From assembly GCA_963969595.1 (NCBI GenBank), contig OZ018410.1:44001413-44065412 (forward strand): 64,000 nucleotides of DNA, written 5' to 3'. A program made the position numbers and the translations under genes. The notes beneath the pieces were generated by a model that had not been told where the DNA came from, ran no database searches, and was given only the letters and a program-made list of their open reading frames with translations. This stretch comes from Neckera pumila. Lineage: Eukaryota; Streptophyta; Bryopsida; Hypnales; Neckeraceae. Below, piece by piece: positions 52,621 to 62,401 of this stretch (position 1 is its first letter; every line of letters starts with the position of its first letter).

Positions 52621-52913
52621 TAGACCATAGTAATTTTCATTGATTTATCCATAATTAAAGTGGTTATGCTTGCTGACATGGCAGTCTATATTATTTTGGA
52701 CATTCTAAAAAACATCAATATGTCTTGAATGATGTCAAATAAAACGTCAATGTCAATGATAACATCAACTTGTTTTTTACAGTAACGTACACGCATTCTC
52801 TAGCAACATCCACAAAAATCTAGCTTTTTAGGCCATTTGCCCTTTTGACATGTTTGCGTTTTTTTGGACATCACGTGTTAATAGTAAAAACATTGCCAAA
52901 AATGTGGTTTTCT

Positions 52914-53126
52914 CATTAGAGGACATTTGAGGCCTCTAGAAGACCGTTTCAGGCCCATTTCCAATGCTATCCCGATTCTGTGAACAGCCGGTACAGGCTG
53001 TTAGAATATTCTGAAAATGACGTGGTACAATCACGGCCACATTAGCCAGAAGTTATCCTGCATTCCCGCAATCTGGGAATGCAGGATAACTCGCAGTCTT
53101 CTAGAGGCCTCAAATGTCATCTAATG
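52914..53126. mobile_element. MITE, copy 2, inserted in a CACTA terminal repeat
   Basis: A 213-base element with inverted ends: CATTAGAGGACATTTGAGGC followed by CTCTAGAAGAC on the left, and the mirrored TCTTCTAGAGGCCTCAAATG followed by TCATCTAATG on the right. The two ends match with two or three differences over about 30 bases. An inner inverted pair (ATCCTGCATTCCCGCA / TGGGAATGCAGGAT) can fold as well. It splits the right terminal repeat of the 1.7-kb CACTA element between CT and TATAGTG. The flanks appear to join without a visible target duplication. The related copy is at 9259-9510. Confidence 0.8.
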
Positions 53127-53133
53127 TATAGTG

Positions 53134-55330
53134 TGATCTAACTTCTAGTAGGATAAGTATTTACTACCCCAACTTCTGCTATTGAACATGGTCATTTTAT
53201 CAAACTAGTTCTTATCCCGGCCGGCAACATTTGTCAAAAGCTTTCTTCATTAGGATTTTGGTTATTGCCATTCCCTACTCATAATCTTAAAGCTGTTTGT
53301 ATTCTGCAGTAAGCACCTAGGTCTTTGTACAAAAGTATGTTCTATTATTTTGAATATTGCAGCGCGTATTTAAATCAGTAACATTGAATACTATTCTCAT
53401 TGCAGTAATGAAGCATGAAAATTCACATGTACAAGGTACGATGGGTGTAGGTTGAATCAAATGCGATGAGTATTCAATCTTTTGTTTTCAAACAAAGTTG
53501 GAGTGAATAAGGGCTAGATACTGATATAAGATTTTGATTCCTTCAATTTTATTATTATTAGAAAGACGGCCATACAAGATTTTTTGTGGATATGCATGTA
53601 TTCAATAGCAATGCTATGCAATGGACATGCATAGTAATAGTAGACCTGAATAGCCATACAAATGATAGAGATGAGGGAAAAGAAAAAGCCATGGTGAATG
53701 TGGCCAAGATGATTCAGTCGATGAAAACACAAACTTGATGCTGAAGCTGAAATTTATGTTGTATAAGGTGATCTGTAAGACGTAACTACTAGTGTATATT
53801 TGTATAGATTCAAGTTCTTAAAAGTAACTTAGTTATAAGTTGCTAGCCCTTATCTTAGGAATTCCGACTGAGGAATACCATTTGCCAACATTGAGTTTAT
53901 AATGTTTAAAAGACTTTTTGTGGGAGAAGTTGACCATTTCAAGTTAGAGCCATAACTTTGGTGTCTGTGCTATGCAGTTATATTCCTTATATATAATGGC
54001 ATAGGACCTCTCTTTGCTAAAGGCATGGCCCATTATAAACAATATTTTACTAGGTCTATTGATATTTTCATTCGTATTTTTGTTTTCCATTACTTGAATA
54101 CCTTTGAAGGTGAAACTTGCTGTCGGTTGTGCGTTGTTCTTCTAACTTGATGTGTTAGTTATTCCGTTGATTAGCTTCCAAGCACTTACTGAATGGTATA
54201 AGTTTCTTAAGACCAATTAGCTTGATATTTCTAGAATTTTTGCAAGAATCAAGTCAAAGATATTGATGCTGTCTCTACATTACAAACAAATGACAACATG
54301 GAGAACGTCACCAAAAAAACAAGAGGAGTTGATGAAGCTTCTAAATGAATGGTTAATCATCAACAATGTATCTTTATATTCAATATACTTTTGAAGTTGA
54401 TGAGCTCGGGGCTTGTTTGTACACTTCTATGTGGCGGATTTTTTAATACTAATAATTTGGCCAAATCAAGAAATAAAATCAGCATAATTGTATTGATTAT
54501 TGTCCGAATCAAGACGTCGTAACCAACCATCCTAACCAACATATATGATATAATTTTCATGTTGGTTCGGACATTGTTTTTTCTTATAGTGCTAGTAGAA
54601 GTTAATAGGTGATTAGTTCATTTAAATCAACACACTCAGCTTCACCATTTTTGACCAATTGTGGTAGCATATTAACGTCTATAGCTTACATTCCAGGACT
54701 AATCCAGACCTGAAAAGACAAAAGGCGTTTACAATTCAAGACTTAGAATATCATATTCTATAATTGCAAAGGAAATCTACATTTGACATTGATTCATTAG
54801 TCCCAATGATTTACAGAGAAAGGAAGAAAAGATTAAAAAAAGGATTTTTCATAGAAACAAGGAAGGTTGAATTGATTAGCACACATACCAATAAACTTTT
54901 TTTGGTATCCATTGGGTACTACCGCTTTTCACCATGATGACTCTCACGAATCAACTTGTCGAGACACTTCTTGGGGTAGCGTCCAAATGACAAAAAATGC
55001 CGATCCCTGGTGGTCGCATATCAAGGCAGTGGAAGTGGAGGTCTTCATAATGGTTGCATTGGAGCACAATTTTAAATAAAAATAATCATTGGCCCTGCAT
55101 AGTGCCGATACTGTGCGTGCTGCCGATAACATTGTAGATGGTCTTTAAGCATCGTCCGTCCAAATGATATATTGGCCCACATGGTATATTTTGAACTTTT
55201 GAATGGTTATATTTTAATTAAAACTTGAAATTTGTATCATTGGAATTTTTATAGTTCTAATTATATACGGAGTACCATTTAGAAGTTAAAAAGATATTGT
55301 GTGGGTCAATATATTAAGGATGCCCTTATA
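53134..55330. other. Intergenic, no gene recognised
   Basis: AT-rich sequence up to 54591, which includes the right CACTA-type terminus ending there, then further non-coding DNA. Short ORFs occur on both strands but none has a family signature. Confidence 0.45.
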
Positions 55331-55331
55331 A

Positions 55332-55562
55332 GGACTTGTTTGCATGGGGGCCTGGAGGGGTCCAAAACTAGACCTCCAGGCTCCAGCACTGTTGCAACCA
55401 CAAACAACGCTGGACGGATCGGAGCATTGACTGGATGTTTTTTTCTAAACTCTACGGCACATGAATATTTCTAAAATTTCCCTCCAGATGTCCGTGGTCA
55501 GCCTGGACCCCCTCCAGTTCCTGCCTCCATGGAAACTGGCCTCCATGGAAACTGGCCCTAAC
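55332..55562. repeat. hAT-like MITE candidate with GC-rich inverted ends
   Basis: The left end ACTTGTTTGCATGGGGGCC..TGGAGGGGTCC is roughly mirrored by the right end GGACCCCCTCCAG..GCCTCCATGGAAACTGGCC. Near the right end GCCTCCATGGAAACTG is repeated twice in tandem with period 17. Termini of the CAGGGCC/GGCCCT kind recall hAT elements, but I could not identify an 8-bp duplication. Confidence 0.4.
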
Positions 55563-56019
55563 TCATTCTTATGTCACAACGATTTGAAAAAGTGAAAGAA
55601 AAAAGAAAAAGTATGAAAAAAGTGGTCGGGTTTGTCGAGAGTTCGGACACCACAGGGACTTCAGAGTCGGACCCTGGCAGTGGGCTTCGTCTTCGAAGAA
55701 TCCACCCAATGGACTGAGCTCACTCGATCCGCGTGGAATTGGGGAGCTGGGTTGTGCTCAGTCCAGGCTATTCCTTCTCGCAACCGGAAAATTTCAGTAG
55801 GGTTTGGAACAACGTCACAGGCTCTCTCATGAAGGATCGCTTCTCTTTCCAAGGTTTCATAGTTTTGCTTTTCCTTCTGGAGCTTTGATTCAGATTTCTC
55901 TCCTAATTATTTTCTTTTCTTTCGTTTGTAAAGCATCTTTTCGGAGCTTGAAATTTGGTTGAGAATTCCATCGCTCTTAGGATTTGTCAAGGTTTTTAGC
56001 TGCTTTTGTCACGGTTTTC
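55563..56019 (+). promoter_or_regulatory. 5' leader and probable promoter region of the SYP81-like gene
   Basis: Less AT-rich sequence directly upstream of the start codon at 56020, with pyrimidine-rich stretches (TTTCTCTCCTAATTATTTTC, TTTCTTTCGTTTG) typical of plant 5' leaders. No unambiguous TATA box or named site was identified. The extent is an estimate. Confidence 0.35.
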
Positions 56020-58428
56020 ATGGAGAGAACGTCAATGGTCCGAGACTTGACGCCGAAGTTCCGGGAGGCTGTGCGAGCGGCTGCAGTGGCAAATGCTTAC
56101 GATGAGGTACTTGAGGAGGCCAATCGATTTGTTGTATGATTATTTGTTGCCCATCCTGGTATAATGAAAATTGGCTTCTCTGACCTAATTCCCGATCTAT
56201 GGTATGGTCTCCGATGGCTTGTTTCTGATTGTAAGCGATTGTCATAACCTTGATTTGTGACAGGGAGCGTATGAGGTTAAGGTTGCCAGGGTTTTATTGC
56301 AAGTCTTGTTGAGATTTTTTTTAAGCTTGTTATACTCTTTTTCTGCACTTCGTTTTTGTGATTATGAGAAATTTGAATGGTTCTTGTTCTTTTGATTCTT
56401 GATGTTATCGGGTTTTTAATTTCTCTTGTATATGTGCTTGCTGCCAGGCGAGGTTGGCTAAGGTTATGTCATCTCTTATGCTGCATACGACCGCTCCCCG
56501 TTCGACGTTTTACCTGACGGCCACAAACATTGTGAGGAATTTGAGTACTCTTAAAAATGGATTGGAGTTTTTTTCTGATATTTCATTCTGGCTATTCATG
56601 AAACGCGATCATAGTTACGCAATATCTGTTCGTGTATCTGAGAAGGAACAGGTACCGAGTTGCTAGCCTGGACTATGTTTCTAACCCTAGTGGGATGATG
56701 GATAGGCAGCGAGCATTCGAGACTTGCAAAAATTTGTGGCTAGCCATGGGAGGGATTATGCAGAGAAACATCGGAGCACGGAGCAAGATCGTGATAGTAT
56801 TGAAAACGAGGTCAGATGGGTTTTTCAATGTGGATCTTGTCACAATTTTATCATGAAGCGCGATTGTGCCATGCTTCTCATTTCAGATCTCGGATAGTTT
56901 CTAGTGCTTTTGAATTGAATTCTTCGGTTTGCTGTGCAGGTAGGTTTGTTCGTGAAAGCGTGCCGAGATAGCATTGAAGCCCTAAAGAATAGTTTAGGGA
57001 GGGAGGAAAAGCAAACCTATGGTGCCAACTGGCTTCAAGCTTTGGGAAGAGGATCCCCAAACACAGATTGTATCGCCCATCAACACGGTGTGGTAGGTAT
57101 AAAAATCCACCTTTTTGACGCTCAGGCAGAAAGGGGGTCAATGATGGCGTGATGGCAAACCCTTTTAACTGTCGTATCTCTGAAATTGATGCTTGCTTTC
57201 TCAACATGCTTATAGTTCACATAGGCTGCTAAAAACTTGAATTGAACTTGTTCTCGCAGAGTCGATTAATAAGTTACATTGAATTGTTGGACCGTAGGTG
57301 TTGATCCTGAGTGAACGACTCCATGCGATCACAGAAGATTTTGATCAACTAAGGAGTGTACGCTTTGAGGAAACAGTCAATAAGAAAATGCACAAGCGTC
57401 GAAAAGGCCTCGAACATTTGCCCCCTCCTGAAAATGTTCCAGCCTCAGTACCTGATAACGATGGTTATTCCGGAGACTGGCTTAAAGAAGAGGAACCACG
57501 ACTACTGGAGAGTAGGCAACAGTTAATGGATCAAGAAACTGATGCTTTGCAGGTATACCAACATTTCAATTTCGTACCAAATTATCTGGCCCCGAACTCT
57601 TGATGTGGTTTTAGTTTTCTGAATCGCATCAGGCAGTGATCAGTGGTGGATAACTTGTCAAGGTTCAGTAGAAGCTTATTAAGAAATGCTAGATTTTTTT
57701 CCTTTCCTGTTATGCGTGGAATATCTGCAGCCTCCAAATCATCTAGTTGCTGTTCACTCCTTATGATATGTTGTTTAATTTGGGGTTCTAACATTGGGCA
57801 CATGGAACAGCAAGAGCTTACGGAGATGATGGCAATGACTCAAGAGACAGAGAGGAAGATGATAGAGCTGTCTGCACTGAACTATCTCTTCTCCACGCAT
57901 GTCCTTCGTCAAGCGCAGCAAATAGAAACTCTTTACATGAGGGTACTTCTTTTCTCTATGCTTGGTGCTTTGTTGTCAATCAACTGAGTCTTCATGCATG
58001 CACCTGAGGTTGCTACGTAATAAGTATTATCCCCTACATGTGAAATCTCGACAATATTATCCTGTATTAGAGACTTCTTGCGGTGCTTTAAGAATTGATG
58101 GCACTCTTTCTCTGTTTACTATCAGAGCTCTATAAGTCGTAGCCTTTCGATTTGTCAAGGCTAACTAGTATGTTTTTTGGAGATACGGAAATAGTGCTGG
58201 ATTAGTCCTGCTTAATACAAAATGTATCAGGGAAACTAGAGGCCTTTCATAGCTAATCTGTACCGCAATCTGCATGCACAGGCAATGGAGGCCACAAGCT
58301 ACATGGAGAAAGGCAACAAAGAACTGACCAAAACTCAACAACGGAACAGTAGTAGCCGCCTTTACATTATTCTGATCTTCTCTGTACTCATAACGACTCT
58401 TCTCTTCTTGGATTGGTACAATGGGTAG
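56020..58428 (+). CDS. SYP81: Qa-SNARE, SYP81 / syntaxin-18 (Ufe1) type
   Basis: Seven exons join in frame: 56020-56106, 56448-56531, 56706-56810, 56940-57092, 57298-57552, 57811-57942 and 58282-58428, giving about 320 aa, close to plant SYP81 (about 310). The N-terminus RDLTPKFREAVRAAA is the Ufe1/syntaxin-18 N-terminal block that contacts the Dsl1/NRZ tether. The middle has TEQDRDSIENEV, FVKACRDSIEALKNS, IAHQHGVVLILSERLHAIT and QLRSVRFEETVNK. The SNARE helix includes TERKMIELSALNYLFSTHVL and RQAQQIETLY, with the Gln expected for a Q-SNARE zero layer. A C-terminal tail anchor (YIILIFSVLITTLLFLDWY) places it in the ER membrane. The role known for the family is fusion of Golgi-derived COPI vesicles with the ER. 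Exon 2 ends at an ATT|GTGAGG donor, and reading through it would break the family alignment. Confidence 0.94.
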
Positions 58429-60079
58429 TTTTTGTAGCTGACATGATCTGGAGATCATAGCCTTCCGGTAGTTTATATTCGAGGAAGTCGATGTAAATAA
58501 ACTTCTTAGCAATTAGTTTGTCAAGTGATTGCTTGATGAACCCTTGTTGCCAGAGTTCTGTTGATACGCCTAGCGGTCCTGGCAAATTTTAACTTCAAAC
58601 CCGTGTGGAAGGTCCTAGAAAAATTAGAAGAATTCCTGTTCTAGAAAAATCTGGCTTGAAGGTCCATTTTCGACTGAACATCGTCTCTCCTCTCACTTTT
58701 GTATTGAGCCTATCATTTTAGGTTGTTTTCCTGTACGGAAATAGTTCGCGGACCATGGTTTCCCTTTCTTGTGGATTGAAAAGTCATCCATTTACAATAA
58801 AAGTGTCACACGATTTCTTATACATGATTGACTGCACTCTGACTAGTAAAACTGAATAGCAATCGCCAATTCCCTTGAAAACTAACCACCCTGAGGAGAG
58901 GGATATAAGCTCTCTTCATTACATCCTCATTCATTTGGTAATGTGTCAGTTGATAGTATAAAGATATCCGTGAATTATAAGAAATAAGGCATGAGGAGGG
59001 TACGAAACTACGAATAGAGAAAACTGGGGACCAAACCACAAATATGTGATGAATTTGGAACGGAGTTTTGTCGCTCCTGAGATAAACTTTGGAACAAGCT
59101 GTGATTCGTTTCACAAATCCTGATAGTGGTTTCTACCTGCTTAAGCTCTAAATCAAAAGACAACAATTTGTGTTTGTACATATAAACAGAGGAAAGAGAT
59201 TCAGTAGTCAATTCAAAATTTTGGGTAGCAGTATCAATATTTTTGGATATTGATATGGGCACTACCCGGGTGATATCATACCACCCAAAGTATTGGTTTG
59301 GGCAACTATTCTAGTGATACCTAGGATGGGTATCTAGGCAATACATAGGATAAATACTTAGGTCCAACCTATGTACCTTGGTAAAATAATGCATTATTGA
59401 CTTATGATAGGTATTCGAAATTACACAAATTAGTCAATACCCGTATGCTTTTCTTCTTCATATGCTTCTCTTCTTCAATATTAGTACCCATGTTGATAGT
59501 AAAAATGCAATACTTGCACAACTCTAGTTGAAACCTCAGCAGGAGTACATATTTTTTGATAAAATCATGAATTTGATAGTAACTGATTGTGTGTCAAATT
59601 CCCCATCAAAATCATGGTAACAAATGTAAGTTACACATTACAAACTCAGGTTTCGTATCAATATTGACATCATTCAAACTGTTGTTGGATTGCCACCAGT
59701 TATAATTTTTACTTGGGGATTCCCTGCAAAGGAGAGCCTGTTTTTAAAAGGACCCTCAATTTAGAATTCTCTGAACGAGAGTAACTCAAAACTTGGCATC
59801 GGGCTTGGCATCCACAAATAAAGTATTGAGAGAAAAACACCACATCATTATCTAACTTTTGTATGCCTGCACCGTTTACTTTAAGAATCAAAATCATTGC
59901 GGTATTTCAACATGACAAGTGAGCAGCTGACTTGCCTCTCTAAAAGAGAATCCTATTAAGCATTCTTCAACTCTCATACAACTTTTTGATAAGCTATAAA
60001 TGGTAAAATACCAAGAAAACCAACAAATGTTTGTATAAACATTTGATTGAATCAGAATGATGGATTTGGATGCTTGGGT
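58429..60079. other. SYP81 3' region and intergenic DNA
   Basis: The first few hundred bases should contain the 3' UTR of the SNARE gene (an AATAAA-like motif, ACAATAAAAGTG, near 58794). The rest is AT-rich and shows no gene or terminal repeats that I recognise. Short direct blocks (GCTTTTCTTCTTCATATGCTTC) repeat near 59445-59480. Confidence 0.45.
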
Positions 60080-61270
60080 GGGTGCAACTGAAGCTTTCTA
60101 AAGATGCGCAGCTTGTTTTACTTAGTTACCTCCATGACCGCGGCTTTTCAATTGAAGAGGGCAATTGCCTTGCCCGTGGGGCAATCAGGAGTGTATCTGA
60201 TAAGAGTCACAAATCCACTTTCATCCTCGGGCTTCGTTTCGTGCACTTGGTATTGCAGTCACCTTCCTGAGAGCATTTTCACCTACACAACCACAATCAA
60301 GACACGGCAGCATGTCCGCTCCCGATGTGTCCACATAGAAATCACCCGTGTTGTAAATGCCTTTCACACTGACAAACACCTGGATGCCTGTTTTGTGTGG
60401 GTGCAAGATCCTCACTAAGGTAGTGTGCTCTAAAACGGACCATGTTCTAAAATGGACCTCTATCTAGGAATGGGTGACAGGTTGCTTGAAATATCTATTG
60501 CTGTCCATGATGAGTTTGATAGGCTTAAATGGTTCATTTAAGAACACACTACCTTACCAGCACATTCACACAAAGCTGCAGGTGATGCATGTGTTAATGG
60601 CATACTCCCATCGATGAGACATGGAAATCATGGACTAGATAATCTTCAATAGCTGGGGAGGCTTCAAGGCCATATATAAAGGTGTGATTGGTGTGGGCAA
60701 CTTGCTGACAAAACCTTATTGGAACCCAAATCTGTTGGGAAGGCAACCATGTATTGGATATTGAAAGCATAGTCATACCTGTACAGATTCTAGCGCAATC
60801 AACTAATGCCATTGGGCTTTTTGGAGCTTCAAGTAAGTGGTTCCAAACATTGCATTATCATGCAAGCCAGATGATGCAGCAACAAGCGATGGGGCTAGGC
60901 CTCTATATATGGCCCCCGCTTTCTCATATTGACTACCGAATGTCTCCTCCCATAGCCCCTTGGTGTCTTGAAATCCAGTCCTCAGTTTTGCCCCCTCCTC
61001 TCAGTTATCGTCGGTGTCATCATGGGGCAAAAGTCAATCCGAAAGCACCAAGAGGTCTCTGTTGTAGGCCTCAGGGTTGAGTTGGTGGGTATGCCACATC
61101 AGGTCAATGTAGTAGGTGGGCACTAGGAAAATCCCGCCTTTTCCTCCGGATTGGGCAAAGAAGTGGAGAAAGCCTTTGTATCTTAGCTCGGCAGAGTACA
61201 AGTAGCTGTCTTCTATCACATAGGGTCGCGAAACCTTTAAGGCAAGCATGTGAAAGAACCAATGAATCTC
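60080..61270 (-). pseudogene. Glycine-rich domain-containing protein (DUF1399/GRDP) pseudogene
   Basis: Minus-strand homology starts after an acceptor (CCTTTAAG|GAG) at 61270. It includes KVSRPYVIEDSYLY, ELRYKGFLHFF and VPTYYIDLMWHTHQLNPEAY, the DUF1399 signature seen in plant GRDP proteins. It continues after TGA 61036-61034 and TGA 61003-61001 with PHDDTDD, LWEETFGSQYEKAGAIYRGL. Farther down, FVTLIRYTPDCPTGKAIALF, then AAVMEV is recognisable with TGA (60150-60148) where the family has Trp. Upstream DUF1399 exons were not found, and the sequence between 60420 and 60830 is only weakly interpretable. GRDPs are linked to stress and cell-wall or hormone responses in plants. This copy is disabled by at least three in-frame stops. 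Confidence 0.65.
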
Positions 61271-61452
61271 CTTAAAGGCAAAGGATATAAATTATACCAT
61301 GATTGAGTGATCTGAGCCCATCTCTTGTTGACTGACCCATGTTACCAACAGCAGCTCATGGCTTCCAATGAACTCTTGTTTGGCCTTTGAACACGACATT
61401 GCTAAATGCTTTGGACTTTCAGTGGACATCAGGGGTGGTCTATTCTTCATAC

Positions 61453-61558
61453 TGTCATATAATTATAGATCGCCATACACAACACATTGTATAATTATAA
61501 ACGTCAATCAAAACATCAATCAAAATCGACATAAAAGAGTGTCAAAAACACCCTCTCA
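61453..61558. repeat. 106-bp direct repeat, copy 1 (LTR-like)
   Basis: TGTCATATAATTATAGATCG ... ACACCCTCTCA begins TG and ends CA, and matches the copy at 61932-62037 with few differences in the same orientation, offset by 479 bases. On the minus strand it starts TGAGAGGGTG, as expected for the start of an LTR of the adjacent minus-strand retroelement, but no 5-bp target duplication was found. Confidence 0.7.
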
Positions 61559-61931
61559 AGGAGAAACTATTGTATCAACACACATACAAAGTCAAGCGGC
61601 TCTCACTCCACAAAGGGAGAATCAAAGAGTGTAAACGTAAGAAAAGAAGTGAAACTTTACTAAATGATAATCCACCATCTCCAAGCAAAACTAAAAAGAG
61701 AACTCTCTCTCAAAACGCTTACAAAACTTGACTTGACAACAATGTCAAATCAAGGAGCTCTCTCCACCTAAACACTCAAATCCTAAGATGGATGAACCCT
61801 ATTATTTAGATGAAACTCATCCAAAAGTAAAATGAACTCATCTAATATTCATCTAATCTGAACTCATCTAGGAATTCATCTAATACTACAATATGATGTA
61901 GAATGGCCTCAATGTCACCTTACGTGACAGC

Positions 61932-62037
61932 TGTTGTGTAATTATAGATCGCTATACACAACACATTGTGTAATTATAAACGTCAATCAAAACTTCAATC
62001 AAAAACAACATAAGAGAGTGTCAAAAACACCCTCTCA
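61932..62037. repeat. 106-bp direct repeat, copy 2, at the LTR edge of the gypsy element
   Basis: TGTTGTGTAATTATAGATCG ... ACACCCTCTCA parallels 61453-61558. On the minus strand its edge (TGAGAGGGTGTTTTTGACAC) is preceded by a purine-rich tract (GCTAGGGGGACTACT), which resembles the polypurine tract before a 3' LTR. The 479-base period suggests an LTR of about 479 bases followed by a partial second copy, or an LTR with an internal duplication. Confidence 0.6.
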
Positions 62038-62401
62038 AGTAGTCCCCCTAGCTGACAATGTCACCTCGACAAGCAGCTAGGACTACACAACAAATATAGT
62101 TGGATTCAAATGTCATGATGAAATATCTATACAACAGCTCTACACATCTAAATTGAGGTCGTGGATTGACCGACGTGTGCAAAAGTGAGTTCAAAATGGA
62201 GTGACAAGAGACTATAGGCTGGGTGCAATAGGGAGCCCCATCTTTAATTGCCTTCAGCAAGTTGGTTGTTTTTTTATGCTGACTTTCTATGTCAATCTCT
62301 AATCCAAATCACAATCTTTTGCACCGTGTATTTGGCGCCTAGTCAACTCAAATGATATTACTGTCATCATGAGCATAAGTGATTTGTCTCTCTAAACATC
62401 T

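Larger units (their letters stand above)
51427..53133. mobile_element. 1.7-kb non-autonomous CACTA element carrying two nested insertions
   Basis: The left end CACTATAAGAAATCGATG starts at 51427. The right end is split: GGTTTTCT stops at 52913, then a MITE of 213 bases, then TATAGTG at 53127-53133. With the MITE removed the terminus reads GGTTTTCTTATAGTG, the inverse of CACTATAAGAAAACC. The flanks are TCA (left) and TGA (right), a 3-bp duplication with one mismatch. The interior has the same GACATC/TAGACATC-type motifs as the 10-kb element (for example 51825-51845 and 52150-52230) and no long ORF, so it would depend on a transposase supplied elsewhere. Confidence 0.7.
39060..54591. mobile_element. 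Possible outer CACTA element hosting the two inner elements
   Basis: CACTACAAGAAAACAAAA begins at 39060, and the inverted end ..TTTTTTCTTATAGTG finishes at 54591. Inside both ends the same subterminal motif appears in mirror orientation: TGTCCGAACTAAC on the left and GTTGGTTCGGACA on the right, with more TCCAAA/TTCGGA variants. The classical CACTA(C)AAGAAAA start supports two true termini. The flanking trinucleotides differ (AAC left, CTA right), so a target duplication is not seen and the two ends may belong to different insertions. If it is one element, removing the nested insertions leaves a non-coding body of about 3.8 kb. Confidence 0.4.

Noticed and set aside
51427..54591. Pairing of the 51427 and 54591 CACTA-type ends as one element
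   Set aside because: Subterminal motifs differ (GACATC type versus TTCGGAC type), and the restored end at 53133 is a better partner for 51427.
56532..56705. Open reading beyond exon 2 of the SYP81-like gene
   Set aside because: Reading through gives sequence unlike the family. Splicing ATT|GTGAGG to the acceptor before 56706 restores the conserved helix.
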